The notes under the pieces: model-generated
The model's input: the letters and a program-made list of their open reading frames with translations, nothing else
Databases searched by the model: none
What the model was told of the DNA's origin: nothing
In this document: positions 35,604 to 43,869 of the stretch, one piece after another
Position numbering within the stretch: position 1 is the stretch's first letter
Layout of the letters: every line of letters begins with the position of its first letter
Origin: Stenomitos frigidus_A
GTDB lineage: Bacteria; Cyanobacteriota; Cyanobacteriia; Leptolyngbyales; Leptolyngbyaceae
NCBI RefSeq assembly: GCF_963877135.1
Contig: NZ_CAWNSW010000163.1
Coordinates: 34,393-98,392, forward strand
Length of the DNA: 64,000 nucleotides
Direction of reading: 5' to 3'
Translations under genes and position numbers: made by a program

Positions 35604-35852
35604 ATGGCTGGTACTACTGGAGAGCGCCCTTTTGGGGACATTATTACAAGTATTCGTTATTGGGTCATTCACAGCATTACAATCCCTGCATTGTTTATTG
35701 CGGGATGGTTGTTTGTGCAAACGGGCTTAGCTTACGATGCGTTTGGTACGCCTCGCCCTAACGAGTACTATCCAACCCAAGTGCAATCGGCACCCATCAT
35801 TAAAGATCGCTTTGATGCCAAACAAGAAATTGAAGAGTTTCTCGCCAAGTAG
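35604..35852 (+). CDS. psbE: cytochrome b559 alpha subunit
   Basis: The 82-residue alpha subunit of PSII cytochrome b559. The haem histidine lies in RYWVIHSITIPALFIAGW (near residue 23), within the single membrane helix. GGAGG is eight bases before the ATG. First gene of psbEFLJ; psbF starts 20 bp after its stop. Confidence 0.98.
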   Translation: MAGTTGERPFGDIITSIRYWVIHSITIPALFIAGWLFVQTGLAYDAFGTPRPNEYYPTQVQSAPIIKDRFDAKQEIEEFLAK

Positions 35853-35872
35853 TTTAAGGATTACCCAACGTT

Positions 35873-36007
35873 ATGACTAGTAGAACACCCAACGAGCCGG
35901 TTACATATCCCATTTTTACGGTGAGATGGCTAGCGGTTCACACCCTGGCTGTACCATCTGTTTTCTTTTTAGGCGCGATCGCCGCAATGCAGTTTATCCA
36001 ACGATAG
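35873..36007 (+). CDS. psbF: cytochrome b559 beta subunit
   Basis: A 44-residue protein read directly from the sequence: it begins MTSRTPNEPVTYPIFTVRW, has the haem His in WLAVHTLAVP (H23) and ends AAMQFIQR. The second haem ligand of cytochrome b559 comes from this subunit. Confidence 0.97.
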   Translation: MTSRTPNEPVTYPIFTVRWLAVHTLAVPSVFFLGAIAAMQFIQR

Positions 36008-36016
36008 GTGACACCC

Positions 36017-36139
36017 ATGGCAGTCAGAAGTTCAAACCCAAACAAGCAACCAGTTGAGCTGAACCGTACCTCTCTTTATTTGGGTTTGTTGTTGGTTTTT
36101 GTCCTTGGCATCCTTTTCTCCAGCTATTTCTTTAACTAG
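36017..36139 (+). CDS. psbL: photosystem II protein L
   Basis: A 40-residue single-helix PSII subunit, from MAVRSSNPNKQPVELNRTS to the C-terminal SSYFFN. It starts nine bases after the psbF stop. Needed at the PSII dimer interface and for quinone function in known systems. Confidence 0.97.
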   Translation: MAVRSSNPNKQPVELNRTSLYLGLLLVFVLGILFSSYFFN

Positions 36140-36214
36140 CAGTTTTGATACTGAGTTGATTATGGCAGTTCTATCAGCTGAGCTTTGCGTTTCGTTTTTT
36201 AAGAGGTAATTATC

Positions 36215-36334
36215 GTGTCTAGTTCTGGAAGAATTCCGTTGTGGATTGTGGCAACCGTCGCAGGCACAGGCATACTAGTTGTTCTGGGTCTTTTCTTTTA
36301 CGGCGCTTATGCGGGTCTTGGCTCATCAATCTAA
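36215..36334 (+). CDS. psbJ: photosystem II protein J
   Basis: A 39-residue single-helix PSII subunit read with a GTG start at 36215 and AAGAGG about nine bases upstream: MSSSGRIPLWIVATVAG, then FFYGAYAGLGSSI. Last gene of psbEFLJ, before a strong terminator. Confidence 0.96.
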   Translation: MSSSGRIPLWIVATVAGTGILVVLGLFFYGAYAGLGSSI

Positions 36335-36400
36335 ATTTCGAGCCAATTTTATTGGGCTTCTGAAACTGGTCTGACAGACCTTTCAAGAGTAGCCTCATTG

Positions 36401-36453
36401 CATGACAGTAAAAAGCACCGATCTAAGTTAGATCGGTGCTTTTTACTGTCATG
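36401..36453. terminator. bidirectional terminator between psbJ and psaI
   Basis: A 26-bp perfect inverted repeat (arms 36401-36426 and 36428-36453) around a single G. The inner part carries AAAAAGCACCGATC, so each strand has a GC-rich stem next to T residues. It separates psbEFLJ from the convergent psaI. Confidence 0.9.
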
Positions 36454-36482
36454 AGCAATGGTGAGCTTTAGCGATGATGCTC

Positions 36483-36611
36483 TTAAATGCCGCTTGGATC
36501 TTCACGTTCAATATAAAGAAACAGAAGACCAAAGACTACTGCAGGGAGTAGCCAGGTAACAACTGGGATGAGGATCCAGGGTAAGAACGAAGCTGCGTAT
36601 GAACCTGTCAT
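36483..36611 (-). CDS. psaI: photosystem I subunit VIII
   Basis: A 42-residue single-helix PSI subunit: MTGSYAASFLPWILIPVV, then LPAVVFGLLFLYIE and a short charged tail. The start (36609-36611) and stop (36483-36485) were read directly. PsaI helps bind PsaL at the PSI trimer or tetramer interface. Confidence 0.95.
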   Translation of the reverse strand: MTGSYAASFLPWILIPVVTWLLPAVVFGLLFLYIEREDPSGI

Positions 36612-36828
36612 AACAAGTTTCCTATCTAGATTTAAGTGGTTCCAAAACTGACTCTACTGCGAAGCGGGGACAAGTTTGGTACTTCTAATCTTTCTTAATA
36701 TTTAGTGTGGTTAGGAGTGAGGAGTCAGCAGTCTAAAGGCGTTTTTAGTGCTTAGAAGAACGCAGATCGCTGACCACGAAAACTCTCTCAAAAACTCAAG
36801 ACTGCTCCTCTCATCTTTCTTGAAGCCT

Positions 36829-39336
36829 CTAATCACTAAAGTCGTCTAACGAAACGTTTGGCAGATCGGGTGGAACGACGAGGCGATCGATGGTGACTTT
36901 ATGGCTTTCACGATGAGTGTGCATTTCAACTGCGATCGCTTCAAAGCGCAGTTTGACGCTACCAAACGGCACTGTCAAAGGCATCATGGCTTCTAAATCA
37001 CCGAGCCCATTAGGCAGAAAATCGACGAGCCAACGAGGGCCATCAAGCAACGAACGGGTTTGGCGATCGGTGATCCAAAGTTTGACATAAATTCGAGGCA
37101 GCAGATTGGGTAGCTTGACACGAATATTGATGGGTTTACCAGCAGTCAACTCCCCAGTTGTGACATCCAGCGTCGGCATGGGCACAGGGTCATCAGCTGA
37201 TAAAACCAGTGCACTGGGCGGTTCGCTTAAGGGCACTGGCTCACTTGTGTGGGTGGGTTGGTTTCGCCGCCGTTCGTTTTGAGGGGGCACGTCATCAACC
37301 ACAATTTCATCACTTAGCGATCGCGCCTCAGCATCAAAGGGAGCCGCTGTCGCTGAGGGTGAAGGACTGCCGGGTGCTAAATTGGCTTTGAGCATGGCTG
37401 ATAGCTCAGTATCAGTCGCGAGAGAGGCAAGCCGTGTGAGAAACCGATCTTGCAGCTTGAGTGATTGAAACGCCATATGCGTTGGCGATGGCAAGTCTAA
37501 CGGAGTGCTTTCAGTGCTGTCAGTATTGACGTCCTTTAAAGTTTCAGCATCCACAGGTTTGGGCGGTTTTGTTCCAGCCGTATCTCCTAGCTGATCAGGC
37601 GGGCTATCTAATCCTTTAGCGTCTTTGTCAGCTGCTACCGTGTCGCCTATAGCGATCGATGCAGACGGCAGATCTGTAGATGGCGTTTGCTCTGGTGTCT
37701 CTAGATTCAGTGCTGCATCCTCTGATGCTAGTGGGGTGACCTCCGTCGTCAGCTTGAAGACAGGCAAATCGAGTGCTTTAGAGCGAGCCTGATCGGGATC
37801 GGGCTGATAAAGCCTGGGTGGTAGTGGCTGACCGGCCAGCGATGGGAAGCGTGGTGGTTGCTCTGGTGGCGGTTCCACTACAGCCAAGTTGAGGAACGAT
37901 AAGTCGATGGATGGGGTTGCTTGCTCTTTCAAACGAGACGTTAGCTCTAAGGGGAGATCAATGCGATCCTCATCATCCACTTCAATCGTGAGGGCTTCAT
38001 GCAGCTTGGTGAGTTCTCCCACCAGTGCATTCGGGTCAACGGTAATGGAGAATGCCTGGGTGAGCAGCGCGATCGCTGATTCTGTTTGAGCGTCGACTGG
38101 CTCTGCGAGGGTGCCATGCAAGAGCACTTCCCCTAAAACAAGGTGGGTGACAAACGTCTCAGGCAGCGAGAACGAAAACGTGAACGAGTAAGGCAAGGAA
38201 GACTGAGACAAGCGTTGCCGATCGCTAACTAAAACCTGCAGGCTTTGAGGATCACGGAGGCAAAGTTGGACTTCCTGCGCAGTTGCGCCCACCAGATTGA
38301 GTGAGATGTCCGTTTCCCACGGAGCATGGCTTAAGTCCTCGGGCAGTGTGGGTATGGTGACGTCATGAGGTGATGGCGATGGCATCGGCGCAACCGATAC
38401 CTGTCCAGACAATGTGATCACTTCGCCTCGCGCAGCCACAAAGGCGGATTGGTTGAGCGTGAGTACAAATGTTTCATTGGCTGCCAGCGTGTACCCTACT
38501 GATGATGGTCGATCGCTGATGGCGTCTGGCTCATCTGAGCGATTTACAGAGGCAGTTGGCGTCATTGTCGTTGGTTCATCGCTAGCGGGATCAAGCGTCT
38601 CTACTGCATCTATAGACGTCGGAGCATCCGCTATCGTGGCCAGATCAAAGTCCTGAAGGATATCATCAACCAATCGCTCAGACATCTGTTCAGCAACTTG
38701 AAAGAGGCGATCCATTGAAGCCGCCAGAATTTCGGCAACTTCTGGCGGTAAAGTATTCGCTGGCGATAACGTCTCTGGCTGATCAGGCTTCGTTGCGTTT
38801 GACAGAGACGCATCAGCCACTGATGCCGCGAACGCTTGAGTATCTACAGACGCTGACTCCACCTCGTTGGTCGGCGCAGCAGCGCGTTCCGACGTTGGCA
38901 TTGCGTCCTGAGCCTGTTGGGACGCGTCTATCACTGACAGCGTATGTGGTGATGTCCAGTCATGCTCCCAGTCTTCTTCTGATTCTTGTGCGACCACTTG
39001 CAGCTTGATAGCATAGGGCTGTGCGCCTGTGATCAGGTCTGTCATCAAGTCTGCGGGTGAACAACTCAGTTCCCATTGTCCCGGTTCAAGGTGGGTGAAT
39101 GGAATTACAACCATCAAACCATCATGATTCGTGCGGCAAGACCGCTTTTGCACTCGGCGCTTAGGCGGCACTTCTGCAGTTGCCAAGTGAGCAATACGGG
39201 TGTCAATCGTTGCGTTGACGTTATTTGAGCGAGCAACAATGCGATAACGTCCCTCCAGAATCTCGACGTCTGGTGAATCCAGGGGAAGCCAGGAGCGATC
39301 GCCCTCTTTTTGTAATAAAAATTCCCAGTGTTCCAT
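36829..39336 (-). CDS. large acidic hypothetical protein, 835 aa
   Basis: Unknown function. The start is set at the ATG at 39336 (MEHWEFLLQKEGDRSWLPL), the natural beginning of the first folded region; the frame extends 11 residues upstream. Residues ~1-150 appear folded (WEFLL, GRYRIVARSN, LEPGQWELSCSP), as does a C-terminal domain of ~110 residues (PMPTLDVTTGELTAGKPINI, KLWITDRQTRSLLDGPRWL), which reads like an immunoglobulin-like beta domain. A central part (PFTFSFSLPETFVTHLVLG region) may be another. Between them are long Pro/Ser/Thr/Asp/Glu-rich stretches. No signal peptide or membrane segment is seen. It may be a cytosolic scaffold. It stands alone; its downstream side faces psaI. Confidence 0.75.
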   Translation of the reverse strand: MEHWEFLLQKEGDRSWLPLDSPDVEILEGRYRIVARSNNVNATIDTRIAHLATAEVPPKRRVQKRSCRTNHDGLMVVIPFTHLEPGQWELSCSPADLMTDLITGAQPYAIKLQVVAQESEEDWEHDWTSPHTLSVIDASQQAQDAMPTSERAAAPTNEVESASVDTQAFAASVADASLSNATKPDQPETLSPANTLPPEVAEILAASMDRLFQVAEQMSERLVDDILQDFDLATIADAPTSIDAVETLDPASDEPTTMTPTASVNRSDEPDAISDRPSSVGYTLAANETFVLTLNQSAFVAARGEVITLSGQVSVAPMPSPSPHDVTIPTLPEDLSHAPWETDISLNLVGATAQEVQLCLRDPQSLQVLVSDRQRLSQSSLPYSFTFSFSLPETFVTHLVLGEVLLHGTLAEPVDAQTESAIALLTQAFSITVDPNALVGELTKLHEALTIEVDDEDRIDLPLELTSRLKEQATPSIDLSFLNLAVVEPPPEQPPRFPSLAGQPLPPRLYQPDPDQARSKALDLPVFKLTTEVTPLASEDAALNLETPEQTPSTDLPSASIAIGDTVAADKDAKGLDSPPDQLGDTAGTKPPKPVDAETLKDVNTDSTESTPLDLPSPTHMAFQSLKLQDRFLTRLASLATDTELSAMLKANLAPGSPSPSATAAPFDAEARSLSDEIVVDDVPPQNERRRNQPTHTSEPVPLSEPPSALVLSADDPVPMPTLDVTTGELTAGKPINIRVKLPNLLPRIYVKLWITDRQTRSLLDGPRWLVDFLPNGLGDLEAMMPLTVPFGSVKLRFEAIAVEMHTHRESHKVTIDRLVVPPDLPNVSLDDFSD

Positions 39337-39675
39337 CTCACACCCACGCCGAAGCTCTGTTAGACTCACTGTCGAAAAACCACTATCGCAAAAATCACTG
39401 CCGCAAAACGCTATATCTGGTGCTTGGGAATGATTTTACTCCCATCTTAAGCTTCTGATAATACCTAAATATAGTGGACTGCTCCAGAAATTTTACATTC
39501 TGCTGAAATTTGGTTTTCAACCGATTCCGCCAATCGTGATGACCTTGGCGGGTTATGTTACTGATTTGGAGCTCATTGTCCATAGAACCATTCATGTAGC
39601 AGCTCTGCAGAAGAACTCAACAGCGTTGAAAGGTTAACCCTATGAGTGCCTTAAGCGGTGCGATCGACAACGTGC
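39337..39675. other. intergenic region upstream of the 835-aa gene
   Basis: About 340 bp with no supported gene. It contains a third copy of CATTGTCCATAGA (39574-39586), the 13-mer found twice upstream of ndhF3. The minus-strand 66-codon frame here shows no family features. Confidence 0.45.
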
Positions 39676-39975
39676 TTACAAGCGGGCAAAAAATCTAGTC
39701 AAGCGCACCATTGTTGATAGTACTGACTGCACGGTGCCGGCCTTGTTGACCTCTTGTCGCAGATGCTGCATCTGTGCCACGTCCTCAGGGGTACAAATGA
39801 CTTCGCTTTCTAGAAGGCGACAGCGAATTTCAGAAAAGGTCATCATCGCTTTGTCTAGATCGTCCTTAAGCTGCATTTTGCCGTCTAAGTCAGCTTCCAT
39901 ATATCGAATATCAAGCTCGTTCATTACAGCAGACGCTGTTTGTAGAAAGAGAGTATTGCTGTCAGTCATAGCCAA
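39676..39975 (-). CDS. small helical hypothetical protein
   Basis: A 99-residue mostly helical protein with no recognised family, probably a coiled coil (MNELDIRYMEADLDGKMQLK, then EDVAQMQHLRQEVNKAG). No signal peptide. It starts 16 bp after the stop of the upstream lipoprotein gene on the same strand, so the two are likely one operon. It ends FFARL and is rich in Met. Kept as real because of the tight spacing and balanced composition. Confidence 0.6.
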   Translation of the reverse strand: MAMTDSNTLFLQTASAVMNELDIRYMEADLDGKMQLKDDLDKAMMTFSEIRCRLLESEVICTPEDVAQMQHLRQEVNKAGTVQSVLSTMVRLTRFFARL

Positions 39976-39991
39976 GCCACTTGAGTGAGGT

Positions 39992-40984
39992 TTATTTCTT
40001 TACCGTGATCGCTGACGTGGTTTTCCGGCGATTCGCCACGGCAGTGTTGACTTGATCGAGTGCTAACGTCGCTGCACCTTGCCATAGCGGGTCTTGCTTG
40101 ATTTCACCAATCACGCTCGCTGTTTTGGCGCTCAGAAACCCAAAATCACGTCCACTAATTGCTGCTGCTGTATTGAGAATGCGGGGTACTAGTAGGTTGA
40201 TGTCGTTGAGTTCTAGCTTGTCGTAGCGATTCACTAATTGCCCTAATTCTTTGCCGAGTATTGCTGCTTTTAAGCATTGGGCAAGCGTTGTTTCCAACAA
40301 TTTTTGTTCTTGTAGCTTTACCTGCTGCCACTCGGCCATCACCTCACCCACCTGATTTTCGATGTCGCGTAGCTTGTCGCGTGATGCTTGCGGACTGGCC
40401 TCTACCGAACCGTAGCTCGTTTTAACTTGCGCTTGGAGCGTCTGATACGCTTGGCGCTGCTTACGCAGTTTGACCACGATCGCATTCCGGTAGCGGTAGA
40501 GCACTGGCGGGTTTTTGCTGACCGCATCGGCAAACAGCGCCATTTGTACCGTAAGGGTTTTGGCATGCTCTGCTGATTGGCGAACATCATCCACTGCCAG
40601 CAAATTGCCTGCATCCAGCTTGTCAAAAATGGCGGCAAAGTTTTCGTATTGGTTGCGCAGATCAGCTGTGAATGTCTTCCATTGAGGATCATCAGGTGGT
40701 TTAAAGGGATCGATCGCCAGATCAATCAAAGCAGCATTAATGTCACTACGCGAGTTCAAAATACCAGTGACAAAATCACTACGGACTTCAACGGTCGATC
40801 GGGGTGGTGGCTCGAGTTCTTGTTTCCGCATGTCGTCGATCGCCTGAATCGCCAAGAGCGACTCTGCTTTGAACTGAGTCGCTGCTCCCTGAATTGCCCG
40901 CGCTTTCTCCACGTTGCAGCCTGTCAGCAGACCACTACCAACGACGAGACAATAGGCAAGCAAGGAGTTTTGGAAACGCTTCAT
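39992..40984 (-). CDS. predicted lipoprotein, helical
   Basis: A 330-residue lipoprotein. The signal MKRFQNSLLAYCLVVGSGLL ends in the lipobox LTGC (C23). The mature part is long and helical, with Lys/Gln/Glu-rich segments such as VVKLRKQRQAYQTLQAQVK and IENQVGEVMAEWQQVKLQEQ that look like coiled coils. No family was recognised. It is followed 16 bp later by a 99-residue helical protein, suggesting a functional pair. Location is probably the periplasmic face of a membrane. Confidence 0.8.
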   Translation of the reverse strand: MKRFQNSLLAYCLVVGSGLLTGCNVEKARAIQGAATQFKAESLLAIQAIDDMRKQELEPPPRSTVEVRSDFVTGILNSRSDINAALIDLAIDPFKPPDDPQWKTFTADLRNQYENFAAIFDKLDAGNLLAVDDVRQSAEHAKTLTVQMALFADAVSKNPPVLYRYRNAIVVKLRKQRQAYQTLQAQVKTSYGSVEASPQASRDKLRDIENQVGEVMAEWQQVKLQEQKLLETTLAQCLKAAILGKELGQLVNRYDKLELNDINLLVPRILNTAAAISGRDFGFLSAKTASVIGEIKQDPLWQGAATLALDQVNTAVANRRKTTSAITVKK

Positions 40985-41091
40985 TTCATGTTTTGGGAAA
41001 GAGATTGCGACGCAACAGTAGTAATTGATTGTAGGAGAAAAATCAACTTCAGCTTAAAAGTAGCAAAGCCTGCTGCTACCAGCAAACTAGA

Positions 41092-41508
41092 TTAGCTACC
41101 CATAAGATGAACGACTAACTCACGCATATGACCGTTTTGCCGATGCTCCCACACATAAATGCCTTGCCAGATGCCCAGAGCCAAACGTCCATTAGTGATT
41201 GGAATTTGCTCAGAAGTGCTGGTCAGTGCTGTACGAATGTGGGCAGGCATATCGTCGGGTCCTTCCGTACTGTGGATGTAGTGCGCCCCTTCAGGCACCA
41301 ACTTAGACAGGAAGTGCTCTAAATCTTTCAACACGTCCGGATCAGCATTTTCCTGAATCAAGAGGCTGGCAGAGGTGTGACGCAGAAACAAGGTGCATAG
41401 ACCCGTTTCAATCTGCGATTCGGCTACGATCACTTGTACCTTTTGTGTGATCCGGCAGAGCGATTTGCCTGTTGTTGAGAGCTTAAGTACCTGCTGGTGT
41501 TGATGCAT
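41092..41508 (-). CDS. YjbQ/UPF0047 family protein
   Basis: A beta-sheet protein of 138 residues whose homologues show weak thiamine-phosphate synthase activity in vitro; the physiological role is unclear. The family signatures are present: LFLRHTSASLLIQENADP, YIHSTEGPDDMPAHIRTAL and LALGIWQGIYVWEHR, with conserved His, Glu and Asp that bind metal. The ATG at 41506-41508 (MHQHQQVLKLST) is preferred over the frame's TTG start at 41547, which lies inside the psaB terminator. It is on the psaAB strand but separated from psaB by that terminator. Confidence 0.88.
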   Translation of the reverse strand: MHQHQQVLKLSTTGKSLCRITQKVQVIVAESQIETGLCTLFLRHTSASLLIQENADPDVLKDLEHFLSKLVPEGAHYIHSTEGPDDMPAHIRTALTSTSEQIPITNGRLALGIWQGIYVWEHRQNGHMRELVVHLMGS

Positions 41509-41544
41509 AAGGTGAGGTGAGAGGAGTGAGAGGTTCTTCTTAAG

Positions 41545-41579
41545 CAAAAGTCCCCCACTATGATAGCGAGGGACTTTTG
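41545..41579 (-). terminator. terminator of psaA-psaB
   Basis: CAAAAGTCCC (41545-41554) is complementary to GGGACTTTTG (41570-41579) with a 15-nt loop, and on the minus strand the hairpin ends in a TTTTG run. It lies about 40 bp past the psaB stop at 41617. Confidence 0.75.
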
Positions 41580-41616
41580 TTAGAGTGCCTTACAGACCAA
41601 TGTTACTGGACGTGCG

Positions 41617-43845
41617 CTAGCCGAATTTTGCGGCTGTTGCAGAGATCAGGAAAGCGGCGTAGGTAAGGATGTAGCCAACTGTGAAGTGAGCTAGACCAAC
41701 CACACGAGCCTGGACGATCGAGAGCGCAACGGGCTTATCTTTCCAGCGAACCAGGTTCGCCAGAGGGGTGCGCTCATGTGCCCAAACCAATGTTTCGATC
41801 AGCTCTTGCCAGTAGCCTCTCCAGGAGATCAAGAACATGAAGCCCGTTGCCCACACCAGGTGTCCAAAGAGGAACATCCAGGACCAGACGGACAGGTTAT
41901 TCATGCCATACGGGTTGTACCCGTTGATGGTCGCACCGGAGTACAGCCAGAGGTAATCACGTAGCCAACCCATCAGATAGGTCGAGCTTTCGTTGAACTG
42001 AGACACGTTGCCAGACCAGACTGCAAGATGCTTCCAGTGCCAGTAGAACGTGACCCAGCCGATCGTGTTCAGCATCCAGAACATCGCCAGGTAGAACGAA
42101 TCCCACGCCGAGATGTCACAAGTGCCGCCCCGTCCAGGACCATCGCAAGGAAACGCATAGCCGAAGTCTTTTTTGTCCGGCATCAGCTTAGAACCCCGTG
42201 CATCCAGCGCACCCTTGACCAAGATCAGGGTGGTGGTGTGCAGACCCAGAGCGATCGCATGGTGAACCAAGAAATCGCCAGGACCAATGGTAAGGAACAA
42301 GGAGTTCGTGCCGCTGTTAATGGCATCCAACCAACCGGGCAACCAGACGTTACCGTAGTTGGGCCAAGCAGTGGTCGCGATACTGTCTGGGTTCGACAAC
42401 AGCGTACCCATGCCATACAGCACTTTACCGTGAGACGCCTGAATGAACTGTGCAAACACAGGCTCAATCAGAATTTGCTTCTCAGGTGTGCCAAAAGCAA
42501 CTACCACATCGTTGTGAACGTACAGACCCAGAGTGTGGAAGCCGAGGAACAGCGAAACCCAGCTCAGGTGAGAGATGATGGCTTCTTTATGCTGCAAGAC
42601 GCGATCCAACACGTTGCCTTTGTTCTGATCTGGGTCGTAATCTCGTACCCAGAAGATGGCTCCGTGAGCAAACGCACCAACCATCAGGAACCCAGCAATG
42701 TACTGGTGATGGGTATACAGTGCAGCCTGCGTCGTGAAGTCCTTCGCCAGGAAGGCGTAGGGTGGCAGCGCATACATGTGCTGCGCGACCAGAGACGTAA
42801 TCACGCCCAATGCAGCCAGGTGGATACCCAACTGGAAGTGCAGGGAGTTGTTGTAGGTTTCGTACAGACCCTGGTGAGGCAGATTGAACTGACCTTCAGT
42901 CATAGAGCCAAAGAGACCAGACTTTGCGTCCAGCATTTCTTTGATGCTATGACCGATACCAAAGTTGGTACGGTACATGTGACCAGCAACAATGAACAGG
43001 ACAGCGATCGCCAGATGGTGGTGCGCCATATCTGTCAACCAAAGCGATTCGGTCTGTGGATGGAAACCACCCAGGAAGGTGAGAATCGCCGTACCAGCAC
43101 CTTGAGATGTGCCAAACACATGCCCAGGAGTGTCGGGGTTTTCAGCATACACGCCCCAGTTGCCACTGAAGAAGGGAGCCAAACCGGCTGGATGTGGCGG
43201 AGTAGACAGGAAGTTATCCCAGCCTACGTGCTGTCCGCGAGCTTCGGGGATGGCCACATGAATCAAGTGACCTGCCCAAGCCAGCGAACTAACGCCGAAC
43301 AGACCAGCCAGGTGGTGATTGAGTCGTGATTCAGCATTCTTAAACCAAGCCAGCGAGGGGCGAAACTTGGGTTGCAAATGCAGCCAACCTGCAAAGAGGA
43401 AGACAGCCGACAGGATCAGGAGAAAGATCGAACCCGCGTAGAGTTCGCCATTGGTTCGCATCCCCTGCGTAAACCACCACTGGTAAACACCGGAGTAGGA
43501 AACATCAACCGGATAGTTTACCCCACCCTGCGTGAAGGCATCGACCGCTGGTTGACCGAATTGAGGGTCCCAAATCGCGTGGGCGATGGGACGGATGTTC
43601 AGCGGATCTTTGATCCACTGTTCAAAGTTGCCTTGCCACGCTACGTGGAATAGGAGACCAGATGTCCACAGGAAAATGATTGCCAGGTGACCGAAATGAG
43701 AGGCGAAAATCTTTTGGTAAAGATTCTCTTCCGTCATCCCGTCGTGGCTTTCAAAGTCGTGGGCAGTGGCGATCCCGTACCAAATCCGACGTGTTGTCGG
43801 ATCTTGAGCGAGGTCTTGGCTAAATTTGGGAAATTTAGTCGCCAT
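41617..43845 (-). CDS. psaB: photosystem I P700 apoprotein A2
   Basis: One of the two PSI reaction-centre proteins; 742 residues with eleven membrane helices, binding P700, antenna chlorophylls and half of the FX 4Fe-4S cluster. FPCDGPGRGGTCDISAWD supplies the FX cysteines. The N-terminus MATKFPKFSQDLAQDPTTRR and the C-terminus AAFLISATAAKFG are canonical. It begins 24 bp after psaA, with GAGGAG upstream of the ATG, and is co-transcribed with it. Confidence 0.98.
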   Translation of the reverse strand: MATKFPKFSQDLAQDPTTRRIWYGIATAHDFESHDGMTEENLYQKIFASHFGHLAIIFLWTSGLLFHVAWQGNFEQWIKDPLNIRPIAHAIWDPQFGQPAVDAFTQGGVNYPVDVSYSGVYQWWFTQGMRTNGELYAGSIFLLILSAVFLFAGWLHLQPKFRPSLAWFKNAESRLNHHLAGLFGVSSLAWAGHLIHVAIPEARGQHVGWDNFLSTPPHPAGLAPFFSGNWGVYAENPDTPGHVFGTSQGAGTAILTFLGGFHPQTESLWLTDMAHHHLAIAVLFIVAGHMYRTNFGIGHSIKEMLDAKSGLFGSMTEGQFNLPHQGLYETYNNSLHFQLGIHLAALGVITSLVAQHMYALPPYAFLAKDFTTQAALYTHHQYIAGFLMVGAFAHGAIFWVRDYDPDQNKGNVLDRVLQHKEAIISHLSWVSLFLGFHTLGLYVHNDVVVAFGTPEKQILIEPVFAQFIQASHGKVLYGMGTLLSNPDSIATTAWPNYGNVWLPGWLDAINSGTNSLFLTIGPGDFLVHHAIALGLHTTTLILVKGALDARGSKLMPDKKDFGYAFPCDGPGRGGTCDISAWDSFYLAMFWMLNTIGWVTFYWHWKHLAVWSGNVSQFNESSTYLMGWLRDYLWLYSGATINGYNPYGMNNLSVWSWMFLFGHLVWATGFMFLISWRGYWQELIETLVWAHERTPLANLVRWKDKPVALSIVQARVVGLAHFTVGYILTYAAFLISATAAKFG

Positions 43846-43869
43846 AGTTCTACTTCGTTCTCCTCGCGC

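Noticed and set aside
42028..43329. 433-codon plus-strand frame opposite psaB
   Set aside because: It is the antisense of the highly conserved psaB gene, with no ribosome binding site or family features; a codon-bias shadow.
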